Shown here: piece after piece, positions 51,564 to 63,494 of the stretch
Position numbering within the stretch: position 1 is the stretch's first letter
Layout of the letters: each line of letters starts with the position of its first letter
From: Capitulum mitella
Lineage: Eukaryota > Arthropoda > Thecostraca > Pollicipedomorpha > Pollicipedidae
NCBI GenBank assembly: GCA_030062745.1
Contig: CP099839.1
Location: forward strand, 27,961,451 to 28,025,450
Direction: 5' to 3'
Length of the DNA stretch: 64,000 nt
Notes under the pieces: model-generated
Databases searched by the model: none
The model's input: only the letters and a program-made list of their open reading frames with translations
What the model was told of the DNA's origin: nothing
Position numbers and translations under genes: made by a program

Positions 51564-54500
51564 GTCAGTATTACTACTCGGACTGGGGTGCCAGCCGATG
51601 ATGGGCGCTCGGGGACGCGGATACTGATCGTCCTGGCAGGGGACCTCATTGTCCGTCACTGCAGCTGGCGAGCTATTCCAGGCATGACGAATGCTCATCA
51701 CAGGCGACAGATTCCGCTTGCTAGCGAAGACGACGTCGCCCACCAGCGCCACCTTGCAGTTCTTTTCGAAGCAGCGTTTTGGCGGAAGCTCGTTGCGGAG
51801 CTAGCTCAGCTGGAAGCCCCTGATGAGAACATGGATTTGGTGTATGACGGCGTTGCGGACGTCGGCGCGGGTGGCGAGCATGAAGCGCGCCTGCACCACG
51901 TCGTGCACGCCCATGACGCCGAGCACGTCGCGCACGCTGTCGAGCAGCTGGCGGCGCTGCGCCGGCGTCAGGTCCTGGCGGACCACGGTGAGCAGCGGGC
52001 GGCAGCAGGGCAGCCGGCACGGGCCCGGCCCGCAGCCTGCCGGAGCGCGCAGAAACGACCGGGTTACGTGGCGCGGGCGTTGGAGCGGTGGCGGCGGGAC
52101 GGCGCACCGTGGATGCGGATAGAGGCACCGCTGCCAGCGTCCTGGACGTCGGGCTGGGCGTACCTGTATCTTGGCCAGTTGCGTAGCACGACAACAGTCG
52201 TTCTTGTGGTGGGGCCTTGAATTGGCGAGTGCGGACTACAAAGTTACGCGGTGTCAACGGAGACGTGATTTGTGGCACTTTAGAAGCGGAAAATTAGTGG
52301 TCCTTTACCGCGAAACCCCTGGCCTTTCTGCAAAAACCTTACATTTTTACCTGGATTTTTGGAGATCATCCGCAGACGCTGGATCGGACACGTCGTTTTG
52401 GCTGCCGCTGCGGTTCCCCACCGCTGCAGGACCGTGGCCACCAGCGACATGGTGTCCGAGAGATCCATCGACATGACGGGGTCGGTGAAGGCCTCGCCTC
52501 AGCGCGGTGACGTGTCCCCCTGCGAAGGGTTGAGACGGTGCAGAACCATGCGCCGATTTAAGTAGACATCAAGGCTAGTCCCTCAGAATGCTGGTCCGCA
52601 TGATTGGCCGTTTGTACTTGTGAATATCAATTTTTTTCTGGTAATGATGCGTTGCCGGATCGGAATTTTGGCCAGGCATCGTGGACTGTCGCTGCGTTGA
52701 CGACGTTTTATCGCGTTTGGTCCAGGCTTTCCTGTTCTCTGGCCGAGCGTTGGTCTGGGCTCACCTGCTGTCGACTGAGCGTTGGTCTGGGCTCACCTGC
52801 TGTCCGACGGAGTGGTGGTCCGGGCTCACCTGCTGTCTGACTGAGCGTTGGTCTGGGCTCACCTGCTGTCTGACGGAGCGGTGCTCCAGGCTCACCTGCT
52901 GTCTGACGGAGCGGTGGTCCGGCTCATATGCTATCTTGCGGAGCGGCGGTCTGGACTGACCTGCTGTCTGACGGAGCGGTCTTATAGGCAGACTATCGTG
53001 CTGCTGTGGTGTTGTGGCGTCTGCGGCGGCGACGCGGCAGACAGAGTGGTGTCCGCGCCGCCGGATGCGGCGTGGACTGGCCGGACGCGGCTGATAACTC
53101 TGTCCGAGACCGGACCGGACGCGGGGAGGCTCCGAGGGAAGGTTTACACAGACGTGACATCAGTGGAAATGAATCCTTTCCTTATCCCGTTCCTGGACGC
53201 CGAGGCTTCCACTGAGTTCTCCCCGTATTGTGTCTTATGGGGTCTGTAAGAGGCACACAGGTGTGCCTGTTTTGTAGTTTTGCATGGCAAGCGATGTTTG
53301 GCGGTATTCACAGCCATGTTCTTGTTTGTATATTCACTCGCCATGTTGTGAGGGTGGCCATCAGGAATAGGCGTAATATATGATTTTCCATCCCGTGTAC
53401 TTAAATGCACTATTTCGTAAGACAAACTGCAAACCTCAGTACGGCAGGGTGCAAAGTGGCAATTTATAGGAGATGTTTCTCTTTCATTTTATGTCTAGAA
53501 GTGAGATAACGAAGTTATGTGTCATGGAAGTGGAAATCGATGCGAAGTATATAACACAGCTCAAATTGTATGGTTCTTCAGTTGAACCAGTTACTCACGG
53601 TCTGCGTGGTGCAATACATTGGCTGCTTCATGACGAATAAGTGACGTTCGTAGCGAGTGCTGGCCAGTGGACTTCAGAAGAAAAGAATGATACCGGATCA
53701 GGTGTTCCTGATCGTATCGTTGTTTGGCTCACTGTGTTTGGCATACTACGACATATTCAGCTGAGGCAACGAAATAAGAAGGTTTTGTCGTGCTTTTGCT
53801 GTCCACCGATACCCCTAGATACCCCTATCGACCTCAAGGTAAATGTTGCGAATTTACCACAGTGACTCCTTGCTCGGTACCAAATCGGTTACTGCTGTCG
53901 GAAACCCATGTAGCGTCATCATTGGCCGAATGTTATTTTAACGTAGATGAGTATTTGCCATTTGTTGAATTTTGGTGTCTGCGACAATTTTCCAGAGACG
54001 TTAATGCTGAAAACGTGATTAGCGACATTTTTGACCAACCCAATGTTTTCTGCACAAGTAGGCATGGTGAAGCTTGCTCTTAAACGTCTGACTAGCTGAG
54101 CTTTTAAGTGTCAGTTTCTTTTTTTAGGCGGCCGTGAAGCTCCATGCATTTGTGCCTTAAGTTTGTATCTGCATGTGGCTGCATCGGCAGACTACGCTTC
54201 TTCCCTATGTGACATTGTTCCAGTGTGACAGGGACGCACTGGTGTCATGAATTCCATTCGGCCTCAGGTCATACGAAAATTGTGCAGCAAACAACACGCT
54301 ATAACGTGACGAACTTCCAGTATATGAATGGTACATTCGGTGTGGTCTACTTTGTTTCAAGGGAACAAGTACATTAAATCATACATTTTTCGTTGATGCT
54401 AGGATGCACATCCGAGATGCTAGTGTTACGACATGTCGCAGGGTTGAAACCAAAGTTGCGGCGATCAGGGCAGTCGCCAGGTAATTCGGTCGAATGGTGT

Positions 54501-57500
54501 CAGAAGGGCGCAGTTACCGGTGGATGATCGACTTTGGGGTAAAGCCGGCCTCTGTCTCACTTTTTGACGACGGCCGTGGACACTCGGAACCGAAGGCGCT
54601 CCGGCAACTGCGCAGGCCTGCTGGGTCTCCCTGAACCGCGGTCTGCTCTTTGGGCCAGTGTGCTCTGCGTCCCAGCTGCCGCCGCCGGCCGCAGTGACAT
54701 GTGCTCCGAGGCAGCGCCACGCACCGCCGGCCCAAACCGCACGACTGTGACTCGGCGGAGGTTGGCAGGAGCTGTCATGGGCGGCGTGGGGAATATGGTG
54801 CCGGCGCGTGTACCACACTGGAGCCTGTTAGCGCTGAACGGGCGGTGTTGGTGCCCGCACCGCACGTCCACGGAGGTCCAGCGCAATGTGCGTTGTTTGT
54901 TCTGGTGCACTCAGGTTGATTATAACGAAAGCTTCTCATGGGATTGTGTAGCCAAATGTTCACTCCCCAGGTTTAGCTGGGTTCCTTGAAGCGGTCGGTG
55001 GAGACCGGACTCTATGTTAAGCTGAGGTCGCTGCACGTATTGATTCTAGGGTTTGTGTATTTTCCGGTGTGGTTTAATTCTGCCGTACACGGCGAGCCAG
55101 ACATGCCGAGAGCTTCGCTGCGGTAGCGTGCAATCCCACGACATGGCAGTTCCGTGCCCGACGGCTGGTGGTGCTCGTTCCGGTTGTTGTGTCATAAGCT
55201 GGGCAGAAACATTGTGGTTCCATGGCTGCTTTTGTTTGTGAAATATCCTGATTTGGCGGCGGGTGGTTGGTCCAGCCCAGCACGCTGCGCAGTTGCGGTA
55301 GTGCCGAGAGGCCACTATCTTGCCCCGTCCGCCCGCTGTTCGGCCGGAAACGTCGCCATCCCCTTCCCCCTCCCCGCCTCGCTGTGGGATGGGGGACGCG
55401 ACGGGCCGGGTTGAGGCCGTGCTGTGGTGGAAGGCGTGCCGAGCCGGTTCCGATTCCGTTGACGTCACCGCCGCGGACGTTTCAGAGTCCGGGTGAGCAG
55501 TTCTTGGGCGCCACCTTCCTGCGCGATAAGATCCGCGAGCACTGGGGCGAGCTGCCGCCCGAGCAGGTGGCCGGCTTCAAGAGCCGCGTGCTGGAGACCA
55601 CCGTGGCGGCGCAGACCAAGCAGGACTCGTGCTCGCGCACCCTCAACGAGGCGGTACGCTCTCCGAGGGGGCGGCGCGCCGGCATGCCGTGCGTCATGAT
55701 ATGACTCGTATTTTGGCGTTTGCCCGAGTCCCCCTGCGGTCTTCTGTGCTGTTCAAGGGATGCTTTCGTAATCGTTGCCGAGGAGCACGTAATCGGCTGG
55801 AGCGCGTCACTTCAGGACGCTGTGGAGCGTGATACTCACGCGCCGCGGCCGTGGGCGGCGTCGGCGCCCTGCCGTCCGCCGGCCGGCGGGCGGAGGCGGT
55901 CTGTCCGCTGACGCCCCCGTCCGTGCCGCGCAGCTGGCGGCGCTGGCCGTCCAGATGACGCCCGACCTGTGGCCGGACGTGGTGCCCGACCTGACGCACA
56001 CCTGCCAGGCGCTGGGCGACGCCCAGCTCGGCGCCCAGGTCCTGCTCAGCATCCTCACCGAGCTGCCGAACGAGGTGAGTGGGGCGGGCCGCGCGCTGGG
56101 GCACAGGTGCCAGCCGGCAGTACCATTGTCCGGCTCTTCTGTGACCCAGAACTAGCAAGCCGCGTGCTTTGCGTCGTCTTGTTGCTGTTCGGACTGCACG
56201 TACATTGACTGTGGTGTGGTCGCGTTACATTTGGCTGATTTTCAACGTAACATTGATATCAGAGGTATGTTTCAGCTCAGCAAATGCCACATCAGTACGA
56301 CAAAGCGGGCTGAAGTCAAAGATAGTTTCAAGAAACACATTCCGCACGGTAAGCAGTTGAATTTAGGCATTTAGGCATTTGAGTATTAAGGCGTCGGAAT
56401 TTCGATGAAGTGCTCATCGGTTGTTTCAAGCTGCAAAAACATTGCCTGTTGTGCTCAGGCCGGAATTCCTTTTATTTCAAAACATTACTTGCGATGTAAA
56501 GACCCCTGCACGTCTCTTACGGACTTGGATTTTGTGTGGCTTCCCGCCGTAGTGTCCTCTGTGAGGACACTACGACCTGTGTGAGAGGTATTGGTTCGTT
56601 TCGTACGGCAGCAGTCGGGACGCGGCGGCTCCGGTTTACCCTGCGCGGCGTGTCGCTACGGCCGGCGTTGGAACCTGGGACGTGTGATCGCCTATGTCCG
56701 TCCTATGTCCGTATGCGATACCCGGGATGGATTTGGTGTGCGCTGCATCATAACTTGGGATTGGGGTCTCTCGTCTGGCCACAGTCCTGGACCTGGTGCT
56801 GAACCTGCTGAAGCAGGGGCCGCCGGAGCAGGTGGCCAGCCGCTGCATGGAGCTGCTGGCCTCCTGGGTGGAGCTGGACGTGCTCTGCTCGGACCTGCTA
56901 CCCATCCTGGACCTGGTCATGGTGCCCTTCGTTGCCTCCCCGGCGCTGGTGAGGGTGACTCATTCACCGCAGTTTGACGAAGAACTGCAGTCGGCTTGTT
57001 TGCTTCATACAAGCAACACCGCAAACGTCATCAGGTAGTTATTCATGAAGTTTGCGGTGTTTTCCTTGGTAGATACGTTTGGAAAGAGGTTAACAGTCCT
57101 GGCGCAGGGTGAGTTGGCTGGCCGATAACGGCTGTGTAAGTTCCTGAAAACATGACACCGTGCAGAGTACCGGCCGGATCGATGGATACATCACCGCGGT
57201 GCCGCGATGCGGAACGGAACCCCGGCTTTGTGGGTTGTGTGGGAGTCGCGTTTGCTGAAAATAGAACTGGGAAACCGTGTCGGCTGGGAACGTCCGTTTC
57301 GTACACGGGTGATTCCCATGCGGGACGGTTCGCCAGTTCGTCCGTGCCAACGGTAGTGTCATTTTCTGGCACGCCGGTAGTTTGAGTCAGTTCCATGGGT
57401 AAGGAATTGTTCACCTACCGCTTTCGGTGGCTGAAAACGTCCATAAAGGCAAGGTTGCTTCCTGGTGAAGTAGTGTGCCGCGGTCCATGACGTTGATGCT

Positions 57501-60500
57501 TCATATGGACGTTGCAGCTTTTGATGCGTGCACTACTGGTAGCGATCTCTGTACGTTCGTCATTGCCAGTGCGCCATTTGTGCGGGAATCACTGACGACA
57601 TTTGGAGGTTGTGGTGGGAGCGGTATGAGGCCATGTATGTGTCCCGTCCGGTGCCCCTTCACTTCGGTGTTTCTCCTGTTGCGCAGATCAGCGTCACCCT
57701 GGACATGATGGACAGGGTGGTGACCAGTCCGTTCAATTACAACTACCCCAGCGCCGTGATGGAGCTCGCCAGTCGCGTGCTGACGCTGACGCCGTTCATC
57801 AAAAAGTTTGTCGACGAAAAAGAGCCGGTAAGACCACAAAATCGTAACGTAATATTTTACACATTGACCTTTGTTAACGTGATAGTTTCCAGATATCGGG
57901 AAGTGTCATTTTTGTTCTGGCTCGGTCTCGTTTTTGCTTGTCGGTCGTTGACGAACATTGGCGGTGGGCCTATGAAATCGGTCCATAAAATTATTGTTTT
58001 AAAACACAATGTCATGCCATGTTATAGAGTTATCGGTAGCTCAGTCGCCGTAGCGTCGATCTCTCCAGCCTGACAAGTTGGGCTCAGATCGCCTGGACCC
58101 TCGATATTTGGCCCGCAGGTCAGCTGGCAACTGGCCAGTTTAGGACCATGTTAACCACCACACCCTCGTGTCGTACCCTTGGCGTTACGTTCAGCTGTCG
58201 CCACGTGATTAGCTGTTCCCGGGAAATGCTCGGTCAGGTGAAGGGGGTCGGAGTCAATGCAATAAGCTCTGATTCGAACGAGATCCTATCCCTGCTATCA
58301 TACCTGTGGCTATTCTGACCACATTTGTTCCGACAAAAATCGTGACGCATACGAGGCTGAAACGTCAGAAGATTTTCTGGTTCATATGTGTGCGTTACCC
58401 AAGCCGGACGTAGTGTAACATCATCGTAAACGTAACTTTTCTTGCATTTTTCAAACTAAAGCCTAAATCATTTGCATTTACGTTGCACATACTTTACGTT
58501 ACGTTACAAGATCGTTCTTGATGAAACATCCTGGCGCCGGTGGATCCGACCTTATTGCTGATCTCATCCATCTCCCCCCCCCACCCGTCGGCGTTCCCCG
58601 GCCTGACCCCGGCCGCCGTCCGCGCCCGCAGGAGTCGCTGGTGGCGCTGGGCAACGTGTTCACGTCGCTGGTGGCGTCGCACTCGCGGACGTTCGTGACG
58701 GCGCTGGCCGAGCGGCGGCCGCAGCAGGCGGACGTGGCGCGCCGGCTGGTGGCCGCCATCCTGGACCTGGCCTCGGTGCCCGGCCGCTACCCCACCGACG
58801 AGACCGTCTCTGAGCTGACGTTCGGCGTCTGGTACACGCTGCAGGTGCGCCGCGGCGCGACCGTCGGCGCTGGCGCACGGTGGCTGGGCTGGCTCGTAAT
58901 GATGTGGGTGTGGTGTTTGCGGGATGTGGTAGGGCGCTGCGGCCTGGGCTGGTGTTTTGTTCCAGCGCTGAGGTGGTGTCATTGTCGTGGTGCCTTGGCC
59001 TGGCAGCTTGGCCGTCGCGCGTACCGAGAAGAAGTACCGCTGACCACAGCACATGCAGGATAGCCTATTGCCTATAGACCCGCGTGCGGTGTTTGGTGCT
59101 CCGTTCCATGGACGCCACGGGCGCCACGTGAACCGGCAGCCCTGGTCATCTCACCGCCAGGACGACATCCTGGCCTCTGATGAGCACCAGGCGACGCTGA
59201 CGGAGCAGCTGCAGCCGGTCTACAGCTCGCTGCTCAACGTCATGGTGCAGAAGTCGATGCTGCCGAACGACGCCGGCGAGTACACGCCGGACGAGGCCGA
59301 GGCGTTCCGACGTTACAGACAGGACATCCTCGACTTCTACGTGAGTGTGACCGGTGCTGGCGGTTGGTGGTCGGTAGTTGTTTGCAGCGACGGGTGCATT
59401 CGTGCATCGGGATGGGCTATCGGCGAGACATGGCAGCTGGGAAGTTACACTACGCACATGTCTGACTGAAGCTTTTCGGCAGCTTCGTCTCGGAAAGCGA
59501 TAGAACTGACGGTTCTGCGATTTTGATGGGACGTACGATGTCCGTGACAGCCTGGCCGGCGTGTGAGACCTCTGGCCACCATGGTGACCTGATGCTGTCC
59601 GTCTTGGTGGTGCCCCGTTTGAGCCCCGCCCAGTCGGCGCCGTCGGCGAGATGTCCGTCCGTCCCTCGGCGAGCCGTCCGTGTCCGTTCTGCCGCAGACG
59701 TACACCCAGTCCCTGCTGGGCGACTACATCCTCAACTCGTTCATCATCTACCTGCACGGCGCCATGCAGGCGGTCAGGGAGGACCCGACGAAGTGGCCCG
59801 CTCTGGAGGCGGTGCTTCACGGCCTGACCGGTACGAGGCCGGCCGGGCGATCTGGGGAACGGGGACCCGGTCCCGTGCCGAGGTGTCGCTGGCATGGCGG
59901 CAGGCAGCCGTTGTTTGCAGATAGTTCCCCGTCGAGACCTAGACTTTGATCACTGTTGATTGCGGCTTACCACATCCGCATGCCAAAAATGTAAAAAATG
60001 GTGACGTTTCCACTTGTCTTTGTAGAAAAAAGCAGAGAAGAGGGTCAGTGACGACGAACTCATGGTTTGTTCCATGTACTGTATGTTTTGATTGTATGTA
60101 GTAATTGACCCGAAACTACCCTGGCACAGTATGCTGGGGCGCATATCTGAGTTGCGGTTGATTCTGATTCGCATTGTGACTTTCGTTACGTTCTTATAGT
60201 TGTTAACGCTGTTTTGCTATCGTATGGTTTGCCGTTGGGATGAAAAAAAATGTGTCAATGGGGGCGTGAATTATTGTGTGCTAGAATGTCTGGAGTGCTA
60301 GAGTACCTGGACGTTGTTGTCTGTTTTGTATGTTGTATGTTGGTCGGAGGTACTAGCATGTCTTGGGTTACGGCGCTCATGAATGGGTAACTTGAGTAAG
60401 ATACCGCGTGCAGGTATTTGTTTTATTTGAATTACGCCAGTTTGTTGAATGCAACATATCCCGCGCTTCCGTGGCGAATCATGCAATGGTTCATTTTTGG

Positions 60501-60978
60501 CAAGTTTTTTCAATCCTTTTTGTCGCAGCTTAAGTGTTAAAAAGTGTGAGTTACATCACAGCCCTTGAACGTGGTTTTATTCAAACGAGTGTAAAAGGTC
60601 TTGGAGCTCGACTACTTTTCCCTGACACGGCTTGGCTGTCAGGCCGTGACAACCTGTAGCGCTTTCCTAGTACCTGCTAGTATGAAGCCCAGCGTTACTA
60701 ACCGGTGCCGTCAGCTCTTTGTACGCTCTGTGGCCTCGATGAATTGGTCGGTGTCGCTTTTCCCATTGCGTCCCGTACACCCTCACGTTCCAACGAACTG
60801 TGGATTTGTATCCGTACTCTTTCATGCTCCCAGCAGTGGTTTATGTCGGCAGGTCTGGGTGAATCTTGTGACGACAACCTGTCCGTGGCGGATAGCATGA
60901 GGACTGTGCTGCTCACTCTGCCAGAAATACCCTACAGTAACAACAAGAAACTCATGTCCGCTGCACTCAAACTCATCG
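51387..60978 (+). CDS. IPO13: Importin-13 homologue, first 10 exons (3' part beyond window)
   Basis: Importin-13 is a Ran-dependent beta-karyopherin that carries cargoes in both directions through nuclear pores. Ten exons (51387-51563, 55486-55653, 55934-56074, 56276-56348, 56785-56948, 57687-57827, 58632-58844, 59161-59340, 59698-59830, 60853-60978) join in consistent phase to give about 505 residues, roughly the first half of a protein that is about 960 residues in vertebrates. Recognisable IPO13 features include SPQAWDFLWALLMPDK at the end of exon 1, LAVQMTPDLWPDVV, TVSELTFGVWYTLQDDIL, FRRYRQDILDFY and LLGDYILNSFI. The ATG at 51387 has a good context (GGCACCATGG). The frame ends in phase 1 at 60978 and no following exon is identifiable by 64000, so the next intron is at least 3 kb. 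Transportin-3 is the closest alternative, but DDIL and QPDK-type matches favour IPO13. Confidence 0.93.
51801..52036 (-). CDS. Putative terminal exon of an unidentified minus-strand gene nested in IPO13 intron 1
   Basis: Minus-strand acceptor CTCCGGCAG, phase 1, opens 77 codons ending in TAG (51801-51803). It contains LTPAQRRQLLDSVRDVLGVM, GVHDVVQARFMLATRADVRN and AVIHQIHVLIRGFQLS. The sequence is GC3-rich like the real exons and looks helical and conserved rather than low-complexity. I do not recognise the family. The plus strand is open too (a Val/His/Ala-rich shadow), but IPO13 does not need it. Confidence 0.4.
52351..52500 (-). CDS. Putative upstream exon of the same minus-strand gene
   Basis: On the minus strand the frame encodes DPVMSMDLSDTMSLVATVLQ then RWGTAAA and ends with donor ATCCAG|GTAAAA in phase 1, which fits the phase-1 acceptor at 52036. 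The 5' boundary is uncertain. The plus frame reads IIRRRWIGHVVL, faintly like the end of a non-LTR reverse transcriptase, so a decayed retroelement is the competing reading. Confidence 0.3.
52735..53000 (-). repeat. 32-bp minisatellite carrying CAG|GTGAGC on the minus strand
   Basis: Seven units of plus-strand GGGCTCACCTGCTGTC and GACGGAGCGGTGGTC. Read on the minus strand, five units contain CAGCAG|GTGAGC, a near-ideal donor; one is CAGCAG|GTCAGT and one is degenerate. It lies upstream, on the minus strand, of the putative nested exons. Confidence 0.8.
53001..55485. other. Rest of IPO13 intron 1: nothing firm
   Basis: No splice-supported exon or element recognised. The segment 54560-54900 is GC-rich and open on both strands but lacks motifs. 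Confidence 0.45.
55486..55653 (+). CDS. IPO13: IPO13 exon 2
   Basis: The acceptor is GACGTTTCAG and the donor GAGGCG|GTACGC, phase 0/0. It encodes FLGATFLRDKIREHWGELPP, the counterpart of IPO13 YFGASALHIKISRYWSDIPT. Intron 1 before it is 3.9 kb. Confidence 0.95.
55934..56074 (+). CDS. IPO13: IPO13 exon 3
   Basis: The acceptor is GTGCCGCGCAG and the donor AACGAG|GTGAGT, phase 0/0. It encodes LAALAVQMTPDLWPDVVPDL and VLLSILTELPNE. Confidence 0.95.
56276..56348 (+). CDS. IPO13: IPO13 exon 4 (short)
   Basis: The acceptor is ATGTTTCAG and the donor CACG|GTAAGC; 73 nt, phase 0 in and 1 out. It encodes LSKCHISTTKRAEVKDSFKK then HIPH, filling exactly the segment expected between the neighbouring exons. 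It is AT-richer than the other exons. Confidence 0.82.
56785..56948 (+). CDS. IPO13: IPO13 exon 5
   Basis: The acceptor is CTGGCCACAG (phase 1) and the donor GCGCTG|GTGAGG (phase 0). It encodes LDLVLNLLKQGPPEQVASRC and ELLASWVELDVLCSDLLPIL. Confidence 0.95.
57687..57827 (+). CDS. IPO13: IPO13 exon 6
   Basis: The acceptor is GTTGCGCAG and the donor GAGCCG|GTAAGA, phase 0/0. It encodes ISVTLDMMDRVVTSPFNYNY and LTLTPFIKKFVDEKEP. Confidence 0.93.
58632..58844 (+). CDS. IPO13: IPO13 exon 7
   Basis: The acceptor is CGCCCGCAG and the donor CTGCAG|GTGCGC, phase 0/0. It encodes ESLVALGNVFTSLVASHSRT and PGRYPTDETVSELTFGVWYT then LQ, matching the IPO13 stretch GHYPVNETTSSLTLTFWYTL. Confidence 0.95.
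59161..59340 (+). CDS. IPO13: IPO13 exon 8
   Basis: The acceptor is CACCGCCAG and the donor TTCTAC|GTGAGT, phase 0/0. It begins DDILASDEHQATLTEQLQPV and ends FRRYRQDILDFY, diagnostic for IPO13. Confidence 0.95.
59698..59830 (+). CDS. IPO13: IPO13 exon 9
   Basis: The acceptor is CTGCCGCAG and the donor GACCG|GTACGA; it ends in phase 1. It encodes TYTQSLLGDYILNSFIIYLH and WPALEAVLHGLT. Confidence 0.95.
60853..60978 (+). CDS. IPO13: IPO13 exon 10
   Basis: The acceptor is TGTCGGCAG and the donor CTCATCG|GTAAGT, phase 1/1. It encodes ESCDDNLSVADSMRTVLLTL and KKLMSAALKLIG. The rest of the gene lies beyond the window. Confidence 0.93.
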
Positions 60979-62608
60979 GTAAGTCGCGCTGCTCGCTTAT
61001 GGATAACCTGAGATCCGGCCGTGTAGGAGCTTGGCTATCGAGAAGACCCCGTGTGCCCTCAGACAGGACCCGCCTGGTGTTCCTTGGGCAGGGAGCAGGG
61101 ACTGGGTCCGAGGTTATACTAAGGACATAATTCGACCTCCTCGCTTGAGGTCACCTTGTTCGACGACGTGATGTCGGACCGGCGCCGTCTGGCTGGGCTG
61201 AACTGGACTGACGATGAGCACCAGTTCGTGCTCACATTCGCACCTTGGGCTCACGAACGTCAGCAACCAGAAATGACGTTACCGTTTTGTTCCTTCACTC
61301 AGCTGTGTCAGTGAGAAACCCGTGGACCTGCGCCAACATGTTCTTGTCATCGTCATTAGCGTTGTGTGGGTGGAATCCGTGGGTCCGGGCGCGTCGCGAC
61401 TCGGGCGTTTTTACTACAGCATGAGTAGGGTCTGTGGATCTCTTTCCGTGACGTTTCTGGTTTCTTGGTTTCAATTGAAAGGGCCGTCAGATTTACGTGC
61501 GCGGCACCTGAGCGTTTTAGGGGCGTTCTGAGAGAAGTATTTAGCTCCTGGCTGGTAGTCTCTGGCTATTATGAGTACCAGTTCGCCGGCTCCGGGCTGA
61601 CGTATCCGGGACCGCGCGGCTTTTTCTGGAATAAGTGAATGCCAGTAGCTTCGGGGTTCACGGGTCCATTTGCCAATGAAAAACAGTATGGGTTTGTTTT
61701 ACAAGTGAATACCCATAGGTTCAGGGTTGATGGGTCCATTTACCAATGAAAAACACATGGGTTCGTTTTGCGCAATTGGGGCATGTGATACAGTGTCCGT
61801 CTTCAGAAACCAATTGTTCCATTTCCACGTGACGAATCATTTAATAGGAGCTATTGGTCTGAGTGCATGTCAGCACTGAATATGATCCATGTATCCAAAA
61901 CCTCAAGTCTTTAGGACAATGCAAGACCCTTGAGCACACTGCTGAACTGTGTTTCACATTCTGATGGACCCCTAATGAGATACTAACCTTAAATAAGTTG
62001 GTATCATTCTTCAACACTGTTCAAGTACAATATGCACCTGTTCGAACCGTTACATGCTTATAACGCAATGTCCGTTGTAGCGAGGGCCCGGCGAGGGCCG
62101 GGCCAGTCTCCGGTCTCTACAAGGTCTCTAGGTCGGGCCAGTCTCCGCATTGTCCGTTCTCCGTTGTAGGTCGTCCGTTGTCCGGGGTTGGCAGATAATT
62201 TTATAATATTAATATTCATAATTTTAGTCATTTCGAATGGAATACGACAACCAATATGCATTCCAAGGCCGTGGGTCGTACTTGACGCAACCTTATGTCA
62301 GTGACCTAAGATGACTGGGTGTGAAAATTGACAAGGTGTAAAATGAGGCATGAAAGGTACGCGAAGTTTGATGTGTGCGCCTTTTGGTTTTTGGGCTATT
62401 CTCAGGAAACCGGACGGGGGTTGTCATAACTCCCTAGCCCGGCGCACTTTAATATAGTATTGTAGATTAAGTACTCCGGATCACGATTTTTCATCTTTGT
62501 GTGTTGATAGTAAGGGAGAAATGCCAACGCAAACTAAGGTGGTGGGGTGAAAAGGGTGGCTTTAGACATGCATGATTCTGGCTGAGAAGTCGCGGTGTTG
62601 CGTTCAGC
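60979..62608. other. IPO13 intron after exon 10: nothing else recognised
   Basis: Apart from the 70-bp duplication and short GTCCGTTGT/GGGCCAGTCTCC repeats at about 62070-62190, I see no gene or element. Confidence 0.45.
61634..61770 (+). repeat. Tandem duplication of about 70 bp
   Basis: Two copies share AAGTGAAT.CC, GGGTCCATTT, CCAATGAAAAACA and ATGGGTTTGTTTT, starting at about 61634 and 61704. Confidence 0.85.
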
Positions 62609-62681
62609 GGTCCTGTGGCGCAACGGATAACGCGTCTGACTACGGATCAGAAGATTCCAGGTTCGAATCCTGGCAGGATCG
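62609..62681 (+). tRNA. tRNA-Arg(ACG)
   Basis: 73 nt with acceptor GGTCCTG/CAGGATC (one G-T pair), anticodon stem TCTGA/TCAGA, loop CTACGGA (anticodon ACG) and T-arm CCAGG-TTCGAAT-CCTGG. A and B boxes are present. It lies in the IPO13 intron after exon 10, same strand. Confidence 0.96.
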
Positions 62682-63494
62682 GAACTTTTGGTTCTTCCGT
62701 AGTTGAGGTCCGTAACGAATACGAAGTCTTGGTACGATTTACATACACGTAGTCTGATGTATAGATGCCCAACATGACTAACATATAAGCAATGTGGACA
62801 AAATACATGCGTGTGTACTGTATAGGCTCGCAAGCTTGGATGCCGCCAAAGCCCGCTTGATTATTTCCCCAGTACAGAGAGTTACGATCGTACCCAAAAG
62901 TGTGGTGTTGAAGAATGTTTGCCAGCTCTTAAAACACGGTATAGCCTTTCAGAAGGGTGAACGGTTTCATGAAGATAAATCTTAACGCCTTAAATGGAGA
63001 CAAAACTGAGTTCAGTGGTGTTTTTTTAAGTTATTGTTATCCCGCGGTCTTACCCATGTCTCGAACTTCTCTCAGCAGTCCTGGACTAAAGAAAATACGG
63101 AACAGTTATTTTTGCTCTGATATGGAAGTAATGAGTATGTAGTTTTTTAGCCTCATCCAATTAATATTTTACACCTCGCTGGACTATGAGAGGTGGTTGT
63201 CATGAGTAAGTGCTGTGTATGTCGTTTTTTTCTTAGACTGCCGGTGAATGGCTTGAATCGAGAGCCTAAAATTTTCATTAGCTGACGTTTCATCCTTTTC
63301 GCATCCTTGTCCGGAATTTTTGTCCCTTATCCCAGCATTTACCAGGTCATGTCAGGTCAGGGAGTGTTCACGTCACTTTCGGGGTCTCCAAGCCGTTTTT
63401 CGAGACCTGAGCCACATTTTGGCTGTTACTTCAGGAGTTTTGAGGAGAAACCGAGCCAGTTTAAGACACAAGACTACTTGGACATAAGGTTGAG

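Noticed and set aside
62534-62833. Minus-strand open frame containing ARIRTWNLLIRSQTRYPLRH
   Set aside because: It is the antisense translation of the tRNA-Arg gene at 62609-62681, a well-known artefact in protein databases.
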